Below, in pieces: positions 40,800-49,704 of a stretch of 64,000 bases of DNA. The notes beneath the pieces are model-generated. The model was not told the origin of the DNA. It made no database searches and saw only the letters and a program-made list of their open reading frames with translations. A program made the translations under genes and the position numbers. How positions within the stretch are numbered: position 1 is the first letter of the stretch; every line of letters begins with the position of its first letter. Source of the stretch: Streptomyces venezuelae (GTDB lineage Bacteria > Actinomycetota > Actinomycetes > Streptomycetales > Streptomycetaceae); assembly GCF_008642275.1 (NCBI RefSeq), contig NZ_CP029189.1:1607001-1671000 (forward strand), read 5' to 3'.

Positions 40800-41620
40800 C
40801 CACTCCCCCCGTGGCGGCGCCTTCCTCCGCGCCCGGCAGGCTTCGGCTCGCCGTGCAGTTGCGGCTGGCCGGGGTCCGTCCCGGCATGCGGCTCATGGTG
40901 CACTCCTCCCTCGGCGGGACCGGGCTGCGCGCGGAGACGTTGCGCGACGCCCTGACCGGCGTCCTCGGGCCGCGCGGCACGCTGGTGGTTCCGGCGTTCA
41001 CCCCGGAGAACTCCAAGACCTCCACCGCCCACCTGGAGCGGATCCGCGGTCTGGACGCGGCCGGGGTGCTGGCCTTCCGGGAGCGGATGGCCGCCTTCGA
41101 CCCGGCGAGCACCCCGAGCCAGGGCATGGGGTCCCTGGCCGAGGCCGTCCGCACCGCCCCGGGCGCCGCCCGCAGCGCCCACCCGCAGACCTCTTTCGCG
41201 GCCCTCGGGGCGGACGCGGAGCGGCTGTGCTCCGGCCATCGCCTCGAAAGCCATCTGGGGGAGGAGACACCCCTGGGAAAGCTGTGCTGGGAGGGCGGTC
41301 AGGTACTCATGATCAATGTGGGGTTTTCGGTCTGTACCGCTTTCCATCTCGCGGAGTACCGAATTCCGAAGCCCCCCTTGCGCATGTACGAGTGTGTGGT
41401 GAAGGTGAACCTTCCGGGGCCGCAAAGGCGCCGGCAGGAGGGGGAGTGGACGGCATACGAGGACGTCGCGCTGGACGACGGCGATTTTGCGGAGATCGGT
41501 GACGCGTTCCCGGATTCACGGGTGCGCAGGGGGCGGGTGGGAGGTGCGTCGACCATGCTCTTCTCCCTCCCGGAGGCCGTCGATCACGCCCTTGACTGGA
41601 TGACCGAAAACAGACGCTGA
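40796..41620 (+). CDS. AAC(3)-family N-acetyltransferase within the fxs operon
   Basis: A 274-residue protein of the aminoglycoside 3-N-acetyltransferase (Antibiotic_NAT) fold: MLMVHSSLGG-like start (MRLMVHSSLGGTGLRAETLR), GTLVVPAFTPENSK, MGSLAEAVRTAPGAARSAHP with the conserved catalytic-site His, LGEETPLGKLCWEGGQVLMI and TAFHLAEYRI. GTG 40796 overlaps the fxsB stop by 4 bp, so it is translationally coupled to the maturase. In this setting it may acetylate the modified peptide or a leader fragment rather than an antibiotic; that is inference. It could still give incidental aminoglycoside resistance. GC usage is like its neighbours. Confidence 0.85.
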   Translation: MTTPPVAAPSSAPGRLRLAVQLRLAGVRPGMRLMVHSSLGGTGLRAETLRDALTGVLGPRGTLVVPAFTPENSKTSTAHLERIRGLDAAGVLAFRERMAAFDPASTPSQGMGSLAEAVRTAPGAARSAHPQTSFAALGADAERLCSGHRLESHLGEETPLGKLCWEGGQVLMINVGFSVCTAFHLAEYRIPKPPLRMYECVVKVNLPGPQRRRQEGEWTAYEDVALDDGDFAEIGDAFPDSRVRRGRVGGASTMLFSLPEAVDHALDWMTENRR

Positions 41621-41700
41621 TTGACTGAACGATGAGGGGATGTGGCGAAGCAGCTCCGGAATGATGTTTCTTCGCTTCGCATCTTCGGGACGGGGGTCGT

Positions 41701-43077
41701 GTGCCCGCATCAGGGGAGCCGTACTTTTTTCTCAGTTACGCACATACACCGAGGTTCGGGGCCGGGGGCCCCGACCCGGACATGTGGGTCGAGCGCCTTT
41801 TCCGTGATCTCTGCGGGCATGTCATGGCGCTGACGGACCTGCGCGCCGGGTACGACGTCGGGTTCATGGACCGGGAGATACGCAGCGGCGAGGGCTGGTC
41901 CGAACGGCTCGCCCGGGCACTCGCCAACTGCCGCGTCTTCGTTCCCCTGTTCTCGCCGCGGTACTTCGCCAGCGAGATGTGCGGGAAGGAGTGGTTCGCC
42001 TTCGCGCAGCGCGCCGTCCAGCACGGCGCGGTCAGCAACAGGCAGGCCGAGGCCATCGTGCCCGCGCTGTGGGTGCCGGTGCCGCCGGAGCAACTCCCGG
42101 GCCCGGCCGAGCGGTTGCAGTTCAACCACAACACCTTCGGCGAACGCTACGTCACCGACGGCCTGTACGGGCTGATCAAACTGCGCGGCTACGCCGACCA
42201 GTACGAACAGGCCGTGTACGAGCTCGCCCGGCGCATCGTCCAGGTCGCCGAGACCGCCCACCTGGACCCCATCCGCCCACTGGACTACCGGAACGTGCCC
42301 AGCGCCTTCGGCTCCAGCGGCAGCCCGGCCCGCAGCCTGCACGTGACCGTGGCCGCCGCCTCCCGGCACGAGCTGCCCGAGGGCCGCACCCCCGAGTACT
42401 ACGGGGACACCGCGCTGGAGTGGAACCCGTACCACCCGGTCGCCCAGCGGCCCATCGCCTACGTCGCCGAGGACCTGGTCAAGAACCTCAACTACCAGAC
42501 CACCATGTCCTCCTTCGACGACGAGGCCGGGCACCTCGACGGCAAGCAGTTACCGACCCGGCCGGAGATCCTGATCGTCGACCGGTGGGCGGTGGAGGAC
42601 GAGCAGCGGCGCCGGCGCCTGGCCGCCTTCGACCGGGAGCCCCGGCCGTGGGTCAACGTGGTCGTGCCGTGGAACCGGTACGACCACCAGAGCCGGTCGA
42701 AGGAGAACGAGCTGGCCGACCGGCTGGAGAACACCATGCCCAAGACGATGAGCCAGGGCCGGGCCGCCTGCCGGGCCGCCGCGAACGGCGTGGCGAACGT
42801 GGAGACCCTCGGCCAGATCCTGCCGCAGGTGGTCGAGGCCGCCGCCCAGCAGTTCCTCAGACACGCGCAGCCGTATCCGCCGAAGGGCGACACCTCCATC
42901 GAACGGCCCCGGTTGCTCGGGCCGATGGGAATGAACGGCCCGCCGGGGCCGCCACCGCCCCGTGTCCCCTTCCCGCCCGACTCCGACCGGCACCGGGCCG
43001 GGCCGGCGGGGGCCGGCCTCCACGACAACGACGACACCGACACCGACCGGGGGGACGCGGATGACAGCGAGCAGTGA
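41701..43077 (+). CDS. fxsC: TIR-like protein FxsC
   Basis: A 458-residue protein. The N-terminal TIR domain starts PYFFLSYAHTPRFG and contains SPRYFASEMCGKEWFAFAQR; Glu97 in SEMCGKE matches the catalytic Glu of TIR NAD-cleaving enzymes (S-x-W/M-C-x-x-E). A second conserved block (about residues 210-400: HVTVAAASRHELPEGRTPEY, YGDTALEWNPYHP, EILIVDRWAVEDEQRRRRLA, PWVNVVVPWNRYDHQS) corresponds to the FxsC C-terminal domain. The tail is Pro- and Asp-rich. The last 17 bases overlap fxsT. GTG 41701 has a GGGGG site. It probably acts with FxsT in sensing or signalling; the biochemical role is unknown. Confidence 0.88.
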   Translation: MPASGEPYFFLSYAHTPRFGAGGPDPDMWVERLFRDLCGHVMALTDLRAGYDVGFMDREIRSGEGWSERLARALANCRVFVPLFSPRYFASEMCGKEWFAFAQRAVQHGAVSNRQAEAIVPALWVPVPPEQLPGPAERLQFNHNTFGERYVTDGLYGLIKLRGYADQYEQAVYELARRIVQVAETAHLDPIRPLDYRNVPSAFGSSGSPARSLHVTVAAASRHELPEGRTPEYYGDTALEWNPYHPVAQRPIAYVAEDLVKNLNYQTTMSSFDDEAGHLDGKQLPTRPEILIVDRWAVEDEQRRRRLAAFDREPRPWVNVVVPWNRYDHQSRSKENELADRLENTMPKTMSQGRAACRAAANGVANVETLGQILPQVVEAAAQQFLRHAQPYPPKGDTSIERPRLLGPMGMNGPPGPPPPRVPFPPDSDRHRAGPAGAGLHDNDDTDTDRGDADDSEQ

Positions 43078-46000
43078 CAGCAGCAGCGACAGCCGTGACG
43101 GACGTATCGTCACCTTCTACTCGTACAAGGGCGGCACGGGCCGCACCATGGCACTGGCCAACACCGCCTGGATCCTGGCGGCCAACGGCAAGCGGGTCCT
43201 CGCCGTGGACTGGGACCTGGAGGCGCCCGGCCTGCACCGCTTCTTCCACCCCTTCCTGGACCCCTCGACGCTGGGGGCCACCACCGGGGTCATCGATCTG
43301 ATCAGCGAATACGCCTGGGCGGCGACCAGCCCGGTGCAGCGGCCCGACGACTGGCACAAGGACTACGCGCGGATACAGCCGCACGCCGTCTCGCTCACGC
43401 CGGAGACCCACGGCTGGGAGTTCCCGGACGGCGGCACCCTCGACTTCGTCTCGGCGGGCCGGCAGAACCGTGAGTACTCGGCGACCGTCTCCACCTTCGA
43501 CTGGGACAACTTCTACGACCGGCTCGGCGGCGGGCTCTTCTTCGACGCCTTACGCGCCGACATGAAGCGCAACTACGACTACGTCCTCATCGACAGCCGT
43601 ACCGGCCTGTCCGACATCGCGGACATCTGCACGGTCCACCTCCCGGACGTCCTCGTCGACTGCTTCACCCTGTCCGACCAGTCCATCGACGGCGCCGCGT
43701 CCGTCGCCCGCCAGATCGACGAGCGGTTCAACGACCGCGGCATCAAGATCTACCCGGTCCCGATGCGCATCGACGAGGGCGAGAAGGAGAAGGCCGACGC
43801 CGGCCGGGCGCTGGCCCGGATCAAGTTCGACCGCTTCCCGAACGGCCTGGTCGGGGACGAGCTCACCTCCTACTGGGGCGCGGTGGAGATCCCGTACCGC
43901 CCCTACTACGCCTACGAGGAGACCCTGGCCACCTTCGGCGACGAGGCCGGGCTCACCAACTCCCTGCTCTCCGCCTTCGAACGGCTGACCGCCGTGGTCA
44001 CCGAGGGTCAGATCACCTCCATGCCGGCGATCGGCGAGGAGGTCCGGCTGCGCATCCGGGACGCCTTCACCCGGCGCCGCCCGGCGCTGCCCGCCGACCT
44101 GTTCCTGTCCTACGTCGCCGAGAACCGGATGTGGGCCGACTGGATCGAGTCGGTGCTCACCCGGGCCGGTTTCCGGGTCGTCCCGAAGGACGTCTCCGCC
44201 GAGCGTCCCGCGCACACCGGCCCCGGGGACACCCTGGGCGGGGGGACGGGGATCAGCATCGACACGGCCGCCCGGACCGTGGTGCTGCTCTCCACCGCCT
44301 ATCTCAAGTCGGCCCGGGCCGTGGACGTGTGGGAGCGTGCGGCCGCCGAGGACCCGACCGGGGGCCGGCGCCAGCTGGTGCCGCTGAGGGTGGGTGACGT
44401 ACGGCTTTCCACGCCGTACATCGACCGCAACCCGGTGGACCTCTTCCGGCTCGACGAGGTGCACGCGACCGCCGCTCTGCTGCGTGCGGTGGAGCGGCCC
44501 ATGGCCCTGCCCGACAGCGCGGGCAGTGCCTCGCAGCCCGGTCCCCGCTTCCCGGGGACCGTCCCGAAGATCTGGAACGCGCCGCCGCGCAACCCCGGCT
44601 TCACCGGGCGCAGCATCGTGCTGGAACGGATGCGCGACCAGCTCGGCGGGGGCATGGCCGTGGTGCTGCCGCAGCCGCAGACCCTGTTCGGGCTGGGCGG
44701 CGTCGGCAAGACCCAGGTGGCGCTGGAGTACGTGCACCGGTTCATGGCCGACTACGACCTGGTGTGGTGGATCTCCTCGGAGCAGACCGACGACGTGGTC
44801 GCGGCCCTCGCGGAGCTCGCGGTACGGCTGGGCGCGCAGACCGGCGAGGACATGGCGGCCGCCTCCCAGGAGGCGATCGACCTGCTGCGGCGCGGGGTTC
44901 CCTCCTCCCGCTGGCTGCTGGTCTTCGACAACGCGGACGATCCCGAGACGCTCAAGCGGTTCTTCCCGCCGGGCGGGCCGGGCCACGTCCTGGTGACCTC
45001 CCGCAACCAGTCCTGGTCGCAGTACGGTGACGCGCTGCCGGTGGACGTGTTCCTGCGGGAGGAGTCCATCGAGCACCTGCAGCGCCGGGCCCCCGGGCTC
45101 AGCAAGGACGACGCCGAGCAGGTGGCGGTGGCGGTGGGTGACCTGCCGCTGGCCGTCGAGCAGGCGGGTGCCTGGATCGCGGAGACGGCGACGCCGGTGT
45201 CCGCGTACATCGAGCAGCTGGCGCAGCAGGCCGCCCGCGTCCTGGCCCTGAACCAGCCGCCCGGGTACCCGGAGCCGGTGGCCGCCACCTGGAACATCTC
45301 GATCGAGCGGCTGCAGTCCCGGTCCCCGGCGGCCGTCCGGCTGCTCCAGCTGTGCGCGTTCCTCGCGCCCGAGCCGATCTCCGCGAACCTGCTCTACAGC
45401 AAGGAGATGATCGACGCCCTCAAGCCCTACGACTCCTCCTTGCAGGAGAAGCTGGTGCTGGGCCGGGTGATCCGGGAGATCGGCCGGTTCGCGCTGGCCA
45501 AGGTCGACCAGGTCAGCAACAGCATCCAGGTGCACCGGCTGGTGCAGGCGGTGATCCGGGCCCAGCTGAGCGAGGAGGAGCAGCGCGAGGCGCGGCACGC
45601 GGTCCACCGGATCCTGGCGGGTGCCCGGCCGGACGACGACGAGCCGATCGACAATCCTGAGACGTGGCCGCGGTTCAACACCATCTGGTCGCACCTGACC
45701 CCGTCGGAGGCCCGGTTCTGCAAGGAGCCGGAGACGCGCAGGCTGCTCATCGACCGGGTGCGCTACCTGTGGAAGCGCGGCGATTTCAAGGCCGCGTACA
45801 CCCTCGGCGAGGAACTGCGCGAGGCGTGGAAGGAGATGCTGGGCAACGACGACCTGCAGTACCTGTACCTGCGCTTCCACCTGTCGAACATCCTGCGTTC
45901 GCAGGGCCGGTTCGTGGAGGCGAAGGAGCTGGACGAGGTCACGCTGGAGCGGCAGAAGGCGGTGCTCGGCCCCTCGCACCCGCACACGTACATGACCATG

Positions 46001-47053
46001 AGCGGACTGGCCAACACGCTGGGTGCGCTGGGGCATTACGGGCAGGCGATGGAGCTGGCGACCGACGCGCACGAGGGCTTCAGCCAGATCTTCCACGAGG
46101 CGCACCCGCGCACGCTGGCCGCCGCGAACAACCTGGCGCTGAACCTGCGGCTCGTGGGCCAGTACACCCGGGCCCGGGAGATCGACCAGGAGGTGCACGA
46201 CCTGCGCACCGAGGTGCTGGGGCCGGAGCACCCGTACACCCTGTCCTCGGCGCAGAACCTGGCCCGCGACCTGCGCGAGGTGGGCCGGTACGAGGACTCG
46301 GTGCAGCTGCTCAGCCGGACGTACGACACCTACAAGCGGACGCTGGGCCGGGCGTTCCCCGGCACCCTGTCGGCCGCGAAGAACCTGGCGGTGTCGCTGC
46401 GCCGGGCGGGCCAGCTGGAGGACGCCCTGCGGCTGACCACGGCCACCCGGGCCCGCTACCGGGCCAAGTACACCTCTGTCAACCCGGACCTGCTGTCCTG
46501 CGAGCTCAACCTGGCCTCGGACCTGTTCGCGACCGGGGATCCGGGCGGTGCGCGGGACCTGGCGCAGGAGGTGGTGGACGAGTACATGAAGGTGCCGGGT
46601 GAGCGGCACCCGTACACCCTGGCGGCCGTGAACAACCTGGCGGTCTTCCACTGGGGCACGGGCGCGGCGGAGACGGCGGAGACGATGCTCCGCCAGACGA
46701 TACGGGGCATGCGGGACGTGCTCGGCGACAACCACCCGCACACCGTGTTCGCCCATCTCAACCTGGCCAACACGCGGGCCGACCTGGGCGATCCGGAAGG
46801 CGCTCTGGAGCTGGAGCGGCTCGCGGTGATGCGGCTGCGCGAGGTGCTCGGGGCGCACCATCCCGAGACCCTGGCGAGCAGTTCCAACATGGCGGTCAGT
46901 CTGGACTCGATGGGCCGCAAGGAAGAGGCGGCCCGGCTGCGGGCGGAGGCGGTGTCCGAGCTGACCCGGCTGCTCGGCGAGGACCACAGCCTGACCCGGT
47001 ACGCACGCGACGAGCGGCGGGTCCACCGCGACCTGGAGCCTCTCGCCGTCTGA
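43061..47053 (+). CDS. fxsT: FxSxx-COOH system multidomain protein FxsT (ParA-like + TIR + NB-ARC + TPR)
   Basis: A 1330-residue STAND-type protein. Residues about 15-330: ParA/MinD-like ATPase with deviant Walker A KGGTGRT (23-29) and VLAVDWDLEAPG. Residues about 343-480: a second TIR domain (PADLFLSYVAENRMWADWIE) with an S-x-x-Y-L-K-S patch. Residues about 500-860: NB-ARC ATPase, Walker A GLGGVGKTQ (544-552), Walker B RWLLVFDNADD (617-627), GHVLVTSRNQSW and a winged-helix-like region ending VHRLVQAVIR. Residues about 900-1310: kinesin-light-chain-like TPR repeats (HPHTYMTMSGLANTLGALGH and several copies). Layout matches ligand-sensing immune receptors. ATG 43061 overlaps fxsC by 17 bp. The repeats likely recognise the trigger, possibly the FxsA-derived peptide (inference). 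Confidence 0.9.
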   Translation: MTASSDSSSDSRDGRIVTFYSYKGGTGRTMALANTAWILAANGKRVLAVDWDLEAPGLHRFFHPFLDPSTLGATTGVIDLISEYAWAATSPVQRPDDWHKDYARIQPHAVSLTPETHGWEFPDGGTLDFVSAGRQNREYSATVSTFDWDNFYDRLGGGLFFDALRADMKRNYDYVLIDSRTGLSDIADICTVHLPDVLVDCFTLSDQSIDGAASVARQIDERFNDRGIKIYPVPMRIDEGEKEKADAGRALARIKFDRFPNGLVGDELTSYWGAVEIPYRPYYAYEETLATFGDEAGLTNSLLSAFERLTAVVTEGQITSMPAIGEEVRLRIRDAFTRRRPALPADLFLSYVAENRMWADWIESVLTRAGFRVVPKDVSAERPAHTGPGDTLGGGTGISIDTAARTVVLLSTAYLKSARAVDVWERAAAEDPTGGRRQLVPLRVGDVRLSTPYIDRNPVDLFRLDEVHATAALLRAVERPMALPDSAGSASQPGPRFPGTVPKIWNAPPRNPGFTGRSIVLERMRDQLGGGMAVVLPQPQTLFGLGGVGKTQVALEYVHRFMADYDLVWWISSEQTDDVVAALAELAVRLGAQTGEDMAAASQEAIDLLRRGVPSSRWLLVFDNADDPETLKRFFPPGGPGHVLVTSRNQSWSQYGDALPVDVFLREESIEHLQRRAPGLSKDDAEQVAVAVGDLPLAVEQAGAWIAETATPVSAYIEQLAQQAARVLALNQPPGYPEPVAATWNISIERLQSRSPAAVRLLQLCAFLAPEPISANLLYSKEMIDALKPYDSSLQEKLVLGRVIREIGRFALAKVDQVSNSIQVHRLVQAVIRAQLSEEEQREARHAVHRILAGARPDDDEPIDNPETWPRFNTIWSHLTPSEARFCKEPETRRLLIDRVRYLWKRGDFKAAYTLGEELREAWKEMLGNDDLQYLYLRFHLSNILRSQGRFVEAKELDEVTLERQKAVLGPSHPHTYMTMSGLANTLGALGHYGQAMELATDAHEGFSQIFHEAHPRTLAAANNLALNLRLVGQYTRAREIDQEVHDLRTEVLGPEHPYTLSSAQNLARDLREVGRYEDSVQLLSRTYDTYKRTLGRAFPGTLSAAKNLAVSLRRAGQLEDALRLTTATRARYRAKYTSVNPDLLSCELNLASDLFATGDPGGARDLAQEVVDEYMKVPGERHPYTLAAVNNLAVFHWGTGAAETAETMLRQTIRGMRDVLGDNHPHTVFAHLNLANTRADLGDPEGALELERLAVMRLREVLGAHHPETLASSSNMAVSLDSMGRKEEAARLRAEAVSELTRLLGEDHSLTRYARDERRVHRDLEPLAV

Positions 47054-47126
47054 TCCGACGGCGGGCGGCGGATGCTCCGCGACCGCGGGGTGCCCGCCGC
47101 CCGCCACCCGACAGCAGGGGGGCGCT

Positions 47127-48035
47127 GTGACCGACAGCATGACCTTTCGAAACGAGGACCTGCCGGCCCTCTTCCACCACACCGACCAGGCGGCGGTCTC
47201 CCGGCAGCGGGAGTCCACCCAGGCCACCCGCGCGCAGCTGCTGCTGCTGGTCGCGGCCGCGGCGGCCGCCGCGCTGCCGGCCGGGCCGAAGCTGGGCTCG
47301 GTGTACCTCTTCGGGCTGCTGAGCGTGCTCTCGTACGCGGGGGTGCTGGGCGTGGGAATGCGGGCGACCCGGCGCCGGGCCCGCCCGCAGTGGCAGCTCA
47401 ACCGCAGTGCGGCGGAGTTCATCAAGTCCCTGGCCTGGCGGTACGCGGTGCACGGGGCGCCGTTCGGCAGTGAGGTCGCCGCGCCCGAGGCGACGTACCG
47501 CACCCGGCTGGAGGCGGGTCTGGGGGAGCTGCGGAAGATGGGCTGGGAGGATCCGCGGGCCGCCGGTTCGGTGCCGGAGGGCGGGGAGATCACCGGTGCG
47601 ATGCAGCGGCTGCGCGGGATGGACTACCAGGCGCGGCGCGAGACGTACGTCCGGGACCGGCTGATCGAGCAGCGCAACTGGTACCGGCGGCGCACGGAGG
47701 TGTCCCGGCGGGCGACGAACCTGTGGTCGTGGACGATCGTGCTGCTGACCTGCCTGGCGCTGCTGTTCGCGCTGCTGGGGGCGTTCGGTTCGGGTCCGGG
47801 GCCGAGGCTGACCGCGCTGCTGAGCGCGGCGGCGGCGGCCGGGATCGCCTGGAACGAGGTGCGCCGCCACCATCCGCTGATCGAGGCGCACACCCTGATC
47901 GAGCAGGATCTGGCGGCGATGATGGTCGTGATGCAGACGACGATCACCGAGTCCCAGTGGGCCTCGTCGGTGTACGAGACCGAGCGGTACGTGTCGCCGC
48001 AGCACACGGACTGGCTGGCCCGGCACAGCAGTTGA
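47127..48035 (+). CDS. SLATT-type membrane protein (DUF4231-like)
   Basis: A 302-residue protein with two pairs of membrane helices: about residues 36-52 and 57-78, then about 198-220 and 228-243, with helical cytosolic regions between and after. The layout WRYAVHGAPFG, YVRDRLIEQRNWYRRRTEVS, and the C-terminal WNEVRRHHPLIEAHTLIEQD fits DUF4231/SLATT domains, predicted pore-forming effectors of SMODS- and SLOG-linked conflict systems. GTG 47127 follows fxsT by 73 bases on the same strand. The family call is by pattern, not by search. If right, it gives the TIR/NB-ARC proteins a candidate membrane effector. Confidence 0.72.
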   Translation: MTDSMTFRNEDLPALFHHTDQAAVSRQRESTQATRAQLLLLVAAAAAAALPAGPKLGSVYLFGLLSVLSYAGVLGVGMRATRRRARPQWQLNRSAAEFIKSLAWRYAVHGAPFGSEVAAPEATYRTRLEAGLGELRKMGWEDPRAAGSVPEGGEITGAMQRLRGMDYQARRETYVRDRLIEQRNWYRRRTEVSRRATNLWSWTIVLLTCLALLFALLGAFGSGPGPRLTALLSAAAAAGIAWNEVRRHHPLIEAHTLIEQDLAAMMVVMQTTITESQWASSVYETERYVSPQHTDWLARHSS

Positions 48036-48050
48036 CCTCGGGGGCGTGGC

Positions 48051-48530
48051 TCAGTCCCGGGCCACGCCCTCGCGCCAGATGACGGTGACCGGTTTGCCGA
48101 GGGCCCGCGCGTAGGCGACGATCTCGGCGGTGCCGCCGTGCCCGCGGGCGGGCTGGCCGTCCCAGACGGCGACGAGCCGGTCGCAGGAGTCGGCGATGTA
48201 GGTGCCCGCGGCGTAGTAGGCCTCGTCCGTGGACCGGGCGAAGTCCATCCGGACCTCCTGGGTGGCCCGGTTCTTCAGGCCCTGGTAGCGGGCGCGTGCC
48301 TCGACGCCCTCGAAGGTGTTCTCGTAGTCGCCGCTGGGGATCACCACGGTCAGGTCGGCGCCGTTTTCGAGGGCTATGGCGGCGAACAGCTGGTCCGCTC
48401 CCTCGGCGAGGCTGGAGAAGGCCTCCAACGGCCCGTCGTGGCAGCCCAGTACGGCTCGCAGACCGCTCTCCACATGGCCGAGCACCGAGTCCGGAATGGC
48501 TCGGTGCCCGGTCACGCCGATTCGTTTCAT
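48051..48530 (-). CDS. SLOG-like Rossmann-fold protein (putative nucleotide sensor or sequestering)
   Basis: A 159-residue cytosolic protein starting MKRIGVTGHRAIPDS, with a parallel alpha/beta pattern: AFSSLAEGADQLFAAIALEN, ADLTVVIPSGDYENTF, ADSCDRLVAVWDGQPARGHG then GTAEIVAYARALGKPVTVIW. The GVTGHR, GADQ and GGTAE spots are what SLOG (LOG-Smf/DprA-like) families use to bind nucleotides. ATG 48530 is preferred to the longer frame (48572). The gene is convergent with the SLATT-type gene, 15 bases between stop codons, so it has its own promoter. SLOG and SLATT partners recur in predicted nucleotide-based immunity; the functional link is inference. Confidence 0.7.
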   Translation of the reverse strand: MKRIGVTGHRAIPDSVLGHVESGLRAVLGCHDGPLEAFSSLAEGADQLFAAIALENGADLTVVIPSGDYENTFEGVEARARYQGLKNRATQEVRMDFARSTDEAYYAAGTYIADSCDRLVAVWDGQPARGHGGTAEIVAYARALGKPVTVIWREGVARD

Positions 48531-48627
48531 GCAGTAACCAGCCTCCCCCGTGGACATGGCCGCCTGGAACATCCTCCCAGAAGGCGGGAGGACGTCCAGG
48601 GGTGCGGCGGGGGCACGTGGGTCGTCG

Positions 48628-49524
48628 TCAGTAGACGCTGACCCCGTAGGCGCCCAGGGCCTCGACCACGGGCTGGAAGAAGGTCGTCCCGCCCGAGGAG
48701 CAGTTGCCGCTGCCGCCGGAGGTGAGGCCGACGGCGCGGGTGCCGGAGTAGAGCGGGCCGCCGCTGTCGCCGGGTTCGGCGCACACGTTGGTGCGGATCA
48801 TGCCGTAGACGATGTCGCCGCCGCCGTAGTTGACGGTGGCGTTGAGGCCGGTGACCCGGCCGCTGTGGATGCCGGTGGTGGAGCCGCGCCTGGTCACGGA
48901 CATGTTGACCGTGGCGTTCACGGCGCTGGTGATGTCCTGGCTGCCGACGGTCCCGGGGGGCACGGGCGTGTTGCTGGCGTACTTGATGAGGCCGTAGTCG
49001 TTGGTCGGGAAGCTGGATCCGGTGGTGGTGCCGAGGACGGTGGTGCGGGCGGAGTTGGTCCACCAGGTGCCCGCGCCGTCGGTGCAGTGTCCGGCGGTGA
49101 GGGCGTAGTAGTTGGTGCCGCTGCGTACGTTGAAGCCGAGGGAGCAGCGCCAGCTGTTCGCGTAGATGGCGTCGCCGCCGGACACCAGTTTGGTGAGCTT
49201 GCCGGGGATGCGTTCGATGCGCAGGGCTCCGACGTCGGCTCCGGCTTCGCGCTTGATTCTCGCGATTGCGGCTTCGGAGACCGTGGAGTCGGCGGAGACC
49301 ACGAGGGTTCCGGTGGCGGGGTCGGTGTGCCAGGCGGTGCCCGCCACGTTGGCGCGCAGGACGGATGCGCCGGCCGAGGCGAGCCGGTCGGCGCTGAACG
49401 CCGTGTCGCCGCCGTCCCGTCCGGAGTCCGCGCTCGCGGCCGTGGGGACGGCGAGCGCCGCGGCGGCGGCCAGGCCGGTGGCCGCCGCGAGCAGCCTGGT
49501 ACGGGTCATGCGCTTGATCCTCAC
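48628..49524 (-). CDS. sprB: Streptogrisin B-type serine protease, prepro form
   Basis: A 298-residue secreted chymotrypsin-fold protease (S1E). Residues 1-32 are the signal peptide, about 33-113 the propeptide that guides folding ([32 protein letters not shown]), and the mature enzyme begins near VSGGDAIY (114), giving 185 residues as in S. griseus protease B. The triad is His146 (LTAGHC), Asp176 (NDYGLI) and Ser254 (GDSGGP). The C-terminal half is almost identical, from memory, to SGPB. GTG 49524 gives the MRIKR start known from the family and has AGGAGG upstream; ATG 49509 is the alternative. It degrades extracellular protein. Confidence 0.95.
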   Translation of the reverse strand: MRIKRMTRTRLLAAATGLAAAAALAVPTAASADSGRDGGDTAFSADRLASAGASVLRANVAGTAWHTDPATGTLVVSADSTVSEAAIARIKREAGADVGALRIERIPGKLTKLVSGGDAIYANSWRCSLGFNVRSGTNYYALTAGHCTDGAGTWWTNSARTTVLGTTTGSSFPTNDYGLIKYASNTPVPPGTVGSQDITSAVNATVNMSVTRRGSTTGIHSGRVTGLNATVNYGGGDIVYGMIRTNVCAEPGDSGGPLYSGTRAVGLTSGGSGNCSSGGTTFFQPVVEALGAYGVSVY

Positions 49525-49704
49525 TTCTCGTCCTCCTGGAGAGGGTCGGGGGCCGGCGGTCGTGGGGGTGCCAGGGCCCGTGAGGCGCAGCCTGGGGCAG
49601 GGCGGGCGCGTGCGTTTGGCCGTGCCCCTGACAAGCGCTGTCGGGAGTGTCCTGTCGTCGGATACCGGCCGCAAGAGCGGCTTTCGGCCTCCGCGCGCCG
49701 TGTT

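Noticed and set aside
40796..41620. A dedicated aminoglycoside resistance gene
   Set aside because: The fold fits AAC(3), but the gene overlaps fxsB by 4 bp and has ordinary local composition, so it is better read as part of the peptide system.
43550..47593. 1347-codon minus-strand open frame
   Set aside because: Opposite fxsT with its recognisable domains; it is rich in Arg, Gly and Val in the manner of GC-rich antisense frames.
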